This document shows, in pieces, positions 58,575 to 64,000 of a DNA stretch of 64,000 nt. A program made the translations under genes and the position numbers. This DNA is from Psilocybe azurescens. Its lineage: Eukaryota > Basidiomycota > Agaricomycetes > Agaricales > Agrocybaceae. The stretch spans positions 83,217 to 147,216 of the forward strand of contig JAJIRX010000696.1 in NCBI GenBank assembly GCA_023853785.1. The letters run 5' to 3'. Below the pieces are notes generated by a model that was not told the DNA's origin, did no database searches, and worked only from the letters and a program-made list of their open reading frames with translations. Numbering within the stretch: the first letter of the stretch is position 1; every line of letters starts with the position of its first letter.

Positions 58575-61183
58575 CTATTGGGGAGGCACCTTGATAGGCT
58601 GTGGAAGTTTAGGATTCGGGCTAATGGCTGGCAAGGGAGGTCCCTTCCTGAGGCTGAAAGGCGCAGTCGGTGCCCTGATGGTGCTACCATAAACAGGTTT
58701 CGCTGGAGGTGCGATAAATGGATGAGCTTCAGTATTGAACACGACTATTGGGGTAGATAGCAAGTCATTAGAGAGATGTCGGGGATCTATCGATAATTGT
58801 TACGCACATTTATCAAGGCTGATGTGGGTAGGGTCATCGAACGTGAGGTACCTAGACAGAGGAAAATCAGTGAACCAGAAAAGGCGTTGTACGATAAGAG
58901 AGAAATGCACTAACAAGTACTTCAGAACCTCAGCGAACCAGAAACTTTCAGTGTCGTCAATCTTGCTGGTATTGATGTTATTAATATCATTCAAACCAGC
59001 AAAGCCTGTCGGTGTCTGCAAAAACTTGTTGAAGCTCGCCACTGCACTTGCCGCACGATCGAGGTATTTCGAATCCCCAGTTACTCGGAAGGCGTAGAAG
59101 TTGGATTCAAGAACCTCGGGACGGAGGATGTAATCGGAGGCGGTAATATAATAACCGTGCTTTGGTAGAAAGGCTAGTTGATCTGCACTAGGAAGACCGT
59201 CGCCGGTAAAATTACCATCTGAAGAAATGAAGGCAAATGCTTCCGGGGCCAATGCCAGTGCTGAATTATCATATCTGGTGATTAGCAGGGGAATAGAACG
59301 GATTTCAATGTTTCCAAGAGACTTACGCGTCACCAGCATAGGTGTTCCAGCAGCCGTCAATCAGGTCGAGGGCAATTTTCACGATGGTGTCATTGTTCAG
59401 CAAGCGTCCGCCTTCAATATTGGAAGTTAAACTCGAGAAAAGGTATTTGATATCGAGAAAAGAGCGTACCAAATAGCCAGTTTCCTCCGTGGAAGCAAGC
59501 CAAGTGAGAACCGATATGGCGGATCGTCCTGGAATCATCAAAGTCTGCAAGGTAGACATGATTTCCAACCGTAGAGGTCTATGGGAACATTGTTTTAGAT
59601 AAAGGCATAAACTCTCAGGCCTTGTGAATAAAGATAAAGGCATACCCGCAGCAAGGTCTTGATCGAAGAGTCAACAGCAGTATGCCACGTATCTGCGAAG
59701 AGATTGTCGTTGGTGTTCGAGAGACGGGCGTGCTTGATAAGGTATTCGAAATAGCTGTCAGAGCCCCCTCCCCACGTCTACATGCCCCAGGCTAAATCAG
59801 TCCATAGTAATATCTGTACTGCCTGCGAAAACTCACGACGTAGCCGCCTACAAACTGTCCGTTATCCGGATCAATTCCTTGTGCAGCCAACCCTAGATGA
59901 CCATCAGCAAAATGACAACGGGCCGAGGTGAGGTGGGTTCCTATGCACCTGGCAGTGGGGCAGGCTAAAATTATCGACGGGGTTAGCTCGGTTGGCATGG
60001 ATGAAGTAGCCTTGCGCGGCGCTTACAAGGTTCGCAATGTGGGACACGGACTTAAGGGCCAAGTTAGCATACGTCTGGTTCCCTGTATGCTTGCTGAGGG
60101 TTTCGAATTCGAGAGAAAGCTAGGTAGAAAGAAAGGTTAGTAGAATGGAAGGCGCTTGAACTGGAAGCTTACAGTTCCTGCTTCGGCAATGTTTGACTAG
60201 AGATTTGAGACATTCAGACGGTGTGAGAGACTTCATGATCCAATACGTACAGTGCTACCAATGTTCGGTGTGTTTGTAGAGAAATCGAGGAACCCAAAAG
60301 GTATATCGTTGTCCTAGGAAGGCATTCAATAATCAGATAACAATGTATTTGCAAAGAATACTAGTAGTACGCACTCCAACCCATCCGAATGTTAGCTTGT
60401 CACCTACTTCCTTGGCCTTTTCAAGGAGTATAGGGAATTGTTGATTGCTGAGCTCGAAAGCACTGAGGAGGCCTCCCAGATAACGAATAGTAGTCTCAAA
60501 GATACTAAAAACGACAAGGTCAGTATATGTTAACTCGTGGATGTAAAGCCCAACGACCTAACGGTATCCGATGTCTGGGACTTGCTGAAATCTATTTTGC
60601 TCGAGAAGTTGACGGCTTCCGAAAATAAATCCTGAAATCGGAGCTTGGTCGCGTGAATATGATGTAAGGAACCAGAAACTCACGTCTAACCCCATGATAT
60701 GCTAACAATCGAAGAGTGATCAGTTATTGTATTGCTGTGTTCCGAAGTAAAGTTTATCACCCACCATGGTACTCATAGCATCGACGATGGTGGCGCCTGA
60801 ACCTCGTAGTAAGTAATGGAACATGTAAATTCTCGGATATATAATTACCCCAGCCATTACGGCCGTCAGAGAATGCTAGAGCAGGGTGATTAATACGTAT
60901 TGAACATACAAAACAAACAACGTACATTGGCTCAAGGGAGAGAGATCGTCATGACCGAATGCAAATTTCCTGCATAACAATAAGTCGACTCAACAAATGA
61001 AGCTGTTTCGAATGGTAATGGAACTCACTTGTAAGCTGCATAGCTCTCAGTAAAGATGGTCTGAACTGCATCGCGGTGAGCACGAGCACTGGGTGGCAGG
61101 ATAATGAATGGATTCTGGACTGGAGCTCCAAGAGCGGCGCCAGCGAAAATCAAAGGAATCGAAGATTGACGAAGTAATTTCAT
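58575..61183 (-). CDS. Secreted class I alpha-1,2-mannosidase, GH47
   Basis: Trims alpha-1,2-mannose from N-glycans (Golgi or secreted). Start MKLLRQSSIPLIFAGAALGA is a signal peptide. Then AHRDAVQTIFTESYAAYK, KFAFGHDDLSPLS, WGATIVDAMSTM, SIFETTIRYLGGLLSAFELS, GDKLTFGWVG, IPFGFLDFSTNTPN, SNIAEAGTLSLEFETLSKHT, QTWGGGSDSYFEYLIKHARL, HLACFHGGNW-type and DLTSARCHFADGHLGLAAQG segments, HGYYITASDYILRPEVLESN FYAFRVTGD, DDTESFWFAEVLKYL, YLTFDD..ISLDK and VFNTEAHPF, in which the Thr coordinates the catalytic calcium in this family. A Pro-rich tail (LPQPIKVPPQ) ends at 58575. More than ten short introns are present, and the middle exon joins are approximate. Confidence 0.92.
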
Positions 61184-61680
61184 GGTAGATACTTGGACAG
61201 ACACCAAGGATGGGAACTCATTAGCATAAACGACCCACTTTTATATGTCTGTGCAGTATCTGCCCATAAATTCGCAACTTCATGGTTGCTAATTATGGCT
61301 TCAGCTTCGATCTAAACTAGGCTTCTTCGACAGATCAAAAGAAATTTCCAAGGTTGGACTACGGTGCGCCGGTTCCCCAGATCATTTCCAGTGGCATCGA
61401 AAGAAGCAATTGTTGTCTCGAACGCGTGTATGACTCCCATTGGGTAGTTTCGCCGTTTTACTGTATAGCTAGAGTTTTCGCAGTTTGTCCTGAATTGATG
61501 ATTTTGGACTGCTTCCTCAGAACACCAACAGCATGCGAATAGAAGTGGACCAATCAGTCGACAAAGTCGCCGAATGGACAAAGGGGTATAAAGGTCGGGA
61601 AAGTGCAATGGTAGGATGTCGGCTCGTAACGGTCCCAAGTACATCGCCAGTGGTATAATTCAGTGCAATTCTCACCTCCT
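61184..61680. other. Intergenic or unresolved
   Basis: Divergent or upstream region of the mannosidase. Minus-strand frames in 61312-61644 have weak coding appearance and could be 3' exons of the gene listed next. Confidence 0.35.
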
Positions 61681-61683
61681 CAC

Positions 61684-62290
61684 ATGGAAAAAATCTCGTG
61701 ATCTTGCGAGACACATGGCGGCTATTATAGGAAGCTTGAGAACCTATTAATCCGCGAGCGCGTGTAACAGTGAGCATAAGACAATGACGATACCTTATTC
61801 CATTCGAAAGGTGGTTTGACAGTGAGATAAGACGGCATGAGAGTCGCTTGAAAGCCTTCCAAAGTAGCATCGACCACGGTCTGACTTTCGAATCAACATG
61901 AACACAAAACCGATACGATTTAATCATTGTTCAGCGTTGCTATAAGCTGTTAACAATTGAATTTCTAGTCAGTCATAGGTAGGCGCCGTATGAGTATTCA
62001 CTGCATACCATTAGCAGGTATTTTGCATCTATTTGAGAGTGTAATGCCAGTGAGAGAATTGTACTGTCATCTCACCTTTGCCATGTCGAAACGAAAATAT
62101 TCATCAATTTCAGAAGCTCGGATAACGCGACCGATGATCAAGTGATGCGCACGAAAATTAGGTGGGATAAAGATGCTATCCTGAATGCAAAATTCTGAGG
62201 TTATACCTTTTAGGCGGGCAATTAGCGGGACAACAGGGAGCGACGTGCCAGGTGGGCCTTGGTTGTGGATATGTCAAGAGCCTTGAGGTC
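61684..62290 (-). CDS. Unidentified spliced gene
   Basis: Three exon-like pieces on the minus strand join through plausible introns. First, LIARLKGITSEFCIQDSIFI with PPNFRAHHLIIGRVIRASEI and DEYFRFDMAK (about 62240-62082). Second, ESQTVVDATLEGFQATLMPS with YLTVKPPFEWNK (about 61890-61796). Third, VLKLPIIAAMCLARSRDFFH V (about 61745-61690). An upstream piece, ALDISTTKAHLARRSLLS, lies in another frame just before, again one base apart. No start or stop is settled and I recognise no family. Paired CACGTG-like sites (62338-62352) sit upstream. Confidence 0.4.
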
Positions 62291-62299
62291 CGAGGACCC

Positions 62300-63562
62300 G
62301 TTTCCGGCTAAGATTGGTAAATGCCGTTCGGCACCTCACGTGAGACACGTGACCCCTGTTCAAACTTTTCAAGGGCATTTCTGACGCAATTCTACACTCG
62401 TCTAAACAAGCTTATAGAAGGTCAGACAACTGGATAACGCAGCGTATACGGTTGGAATGAGAGTAACAAGCAATTTTCTCTCCTGTTTTTGGATTACTTA
62501 CCCCTATCTCAGACCAACAATAGGGGACGCGTACCTGACGCGTGAAGTTCATATTTAGGAACCTGAACCCAACGGTAAAACTCGTCCTGAACTCCTGGTG
62601 CTCAACATTAACTCCCGACGGTCAGTAGGTGGCCGGAGTATCGTCGCATTTTGTGCCCACCGAAACGACGAATCCAGGTGTGACTGTATGGATCTTTATT
62701 TGAATTTTGCCTGAGCATAATAACGACGGTGCCTTCCTTGAGCATGCAGTATAATGTCCAGTTCCATTGCTATAAAAGGAAAGACGCTTGCGATGCTCTA
62801 ATCTGATTGTACTGTAAAGTGTGCAATGTTGCGGACGGGGAGACACGCTTGTCTGAAGGTCATACCGTCGAAAGATACACTCGATACTTTTGTTCTCTGA
62901 CAATTTCGGAGCGATAAAGCGTCTAGATTCATGACCACTACTCCAAACTAGCTACTAGGCTCAGGAATATTTAGGATCCATTCAGACAATGATCAACTTC
63001 TCACAGTTGGTTTTCTCCCTTTTCAGCGATGCTACATACTAAATAGATAGCGATACCATTACTGATTACGTACAGATCTATGGCGATTGAGACGAAGGTG
63101 CGTCGTATATACACTGAGTTCTATACAGCTGTCTGACCCCCTTGCCACGATGGATAATGTGTGATCATTGTCTTCACAGATCCATTTTTCAGAGTTGTTT
63201 GAAGAGTTGACAAACTTGAACACAAACTGAGTGTGCTCGTTTGGATTACCGAGGTCGTCCGGAACTTGGATTCGACTCAGTGTAAATAATCGACTAAACG
63301 ACTCGGGAGTCGGACTTGTGTGCGGATGTACAACATATTGCATGTTCAAAACATGATGCAAAGTATAGTGGAGGAAATATCAATATATACCTGGAGTACC
63401 TTTTGCTGTCTTGTATTTTAAGTTTTCTTTGTGGCAAATGACAACTGGCGCTGTTACTTGATTGTGCAGCTGCGGCGCTTAGATATCGCTTCAAAAGTGT
63501 TTAAAAGGCGGAACACTCCCTGAAACCGCTTCCTTCGGCTAATTACAGGATTTTTGGCCTAG
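62300..63562. other. Unresolved region
   Basis: A minus-strand frame at 63059-63361 (HPHTSPTPESFSRLFTLSRI, EKWICEDNDHTLSIVARGSD) is moderately gene-like, and others at 62622-62903 and 63294-63494 are weaker. I could not join them into a gene. Confidence 0.3.
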
Positions 63563-64000
63563 TTATCTTGCCATTACGGTATCTAGTTTTATGCTTCTCT
63601 TGTCCAGTTCGCTGCAAAAAATCAAATCAAAAGAAATGGTGCTCTTACACGGTCTCTGGAAACCCTGGATTGTTCTGAGATTCACTGATTGACAGTAGAA
63701 CTTCAACCCTCCTTCTAGCTCTTTGTAAACATCCGACCCAAAGATAGAGGTATCCCCAAAAGCACCCATCATCGAAACTGGAAAGTAGTCGGCTTTGTCT
63801 CCATAGTAGCGCTCGAGGCTCGTAATTAACGAATTTCAAGCAGATGGCTGACTGGTCTACACATCCAAAGACCGTGCGCGTTACTCTGCAACGACTGCGG
63901 ATTGATGTACGGTGGCTGGATCCATCCGTGGTGCTTTGTCTCGGTCTTTGACGAGTCTTGGAAAGGCGTATATACGCCGTGTCTCATGAGCACCATAGCT
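63563..64000 (-). CDS. Unidentified gene, 5' end beyond the window
   Basis: Minus strand, read from the right edge. A penultimate exon gives SLITSLERYYGDKADYFPVS, MMGAFGDTSIFGSDVYKELE and GGLKFYCQSVNLRTIQGFQR. An intron (about 63613-63653, GTGTAAG..TTGCAG) joins to the last exon PELDKRSIKLDTVMAR-stop at 63563. Upstream sequence to 64000 is gene-like (HHGWIQPPYINPQSLQ) but frames do not join cleanly near 63828. No domain recognised. Confidence 0.45.

Noticed and set aside
1..64000. CRISPR array, bacterial operon or phage content
   Set aside because: No regular spaced repeats; the intron-rich genes, tRNA intron and poly(A) retroposon are eukaryotic.

Overview
The window is nuclear DNA from a filamentous basidiomycete, most likely an Agaricomycete. 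Genes are densely spliced by short GT..AG introns of about 50-70 bp, polypeptides continue across frames only when such introns are removed, and the recognisable proteins (fungal Swp1, Noc4, Rpn3, a trichodiene-synthase-like terpene cyclase, a secreted GH47 mannosidase, lineage-specific WW-like proteins) are typical of that group. Exon limits were read by eye and are approximate.

Layout. 0-8.2 kb: a C2H2 zinc-finger protein (-), a 5-formyltetrahydrofolate cyclo-ligase (+) and an alpha/beta hydrolase (-). 9-21.5 kb: repeats and MITEs (a hairpin-ended repeat, an hAT-like MITE with 8-bp target duplication, a Harbinger-like MITE with TAA duplication) interspersed with a YPPSG-repeat protein and the first two members of a four-gene paralogous family of WW-like, membrane-anchored proteins (A 10.5-12.3 kb, B 18.0-20.9 kb, C 21.9-25.0 kb on -, D 31.0-33.7 kb on +). 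26-30.5 kb: a charged low-complexity protein, an NDUFAF2/NDUFA12-family complex I protein, proteasome subunit Rpn3 and an intron-containing tRNA-Cys(GCA). 34 kb: a decayed short-chain dehydrogenase (SDR) copy that carries a poly(A)-tailed SINE-like insertion. 36.6-46.2 kb: a full-length Ty3/gypsy chromovirus (near-identical 346/347-bp LTRs, CAATT duplication) inserted just upstream of SWP1. 47.6-58.2 kb: three more SDR paralogs around a sesquiterpene synthase, with housekeeping NOC4 between them. 58.6-61.2 kb: a secreted GH47 alpha-mannosidase. The last 3 kb hold two genes I could not identify, one running off the right edge.

The terpene synthase with neighbouring SDR reductases resembles a small specialised-metabolism neighbourhood, but at least two of the four SDR copies are broken. 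The remaining recognised genes are housekeeping (folate, proteasome, N-glycosylation, ribosome biogenesis, respiratory complex I).

A striking technical pattern is that several otherwise well-conserved reading frames are broken by one base, mostly in a homopolymer, and the two LTRs differ only in homopolymer length. This suggests base-calling errors in the assembly, so single-base frame breaks should not be read as pseudogenes without checking. The most biologically novel items are the WW-like paralog family, a four-fold WY repeat domain plus an extra 3' ORF in the chromovirus, and a dispersed repeat whose terminal hairpin loops are inverted between copies.
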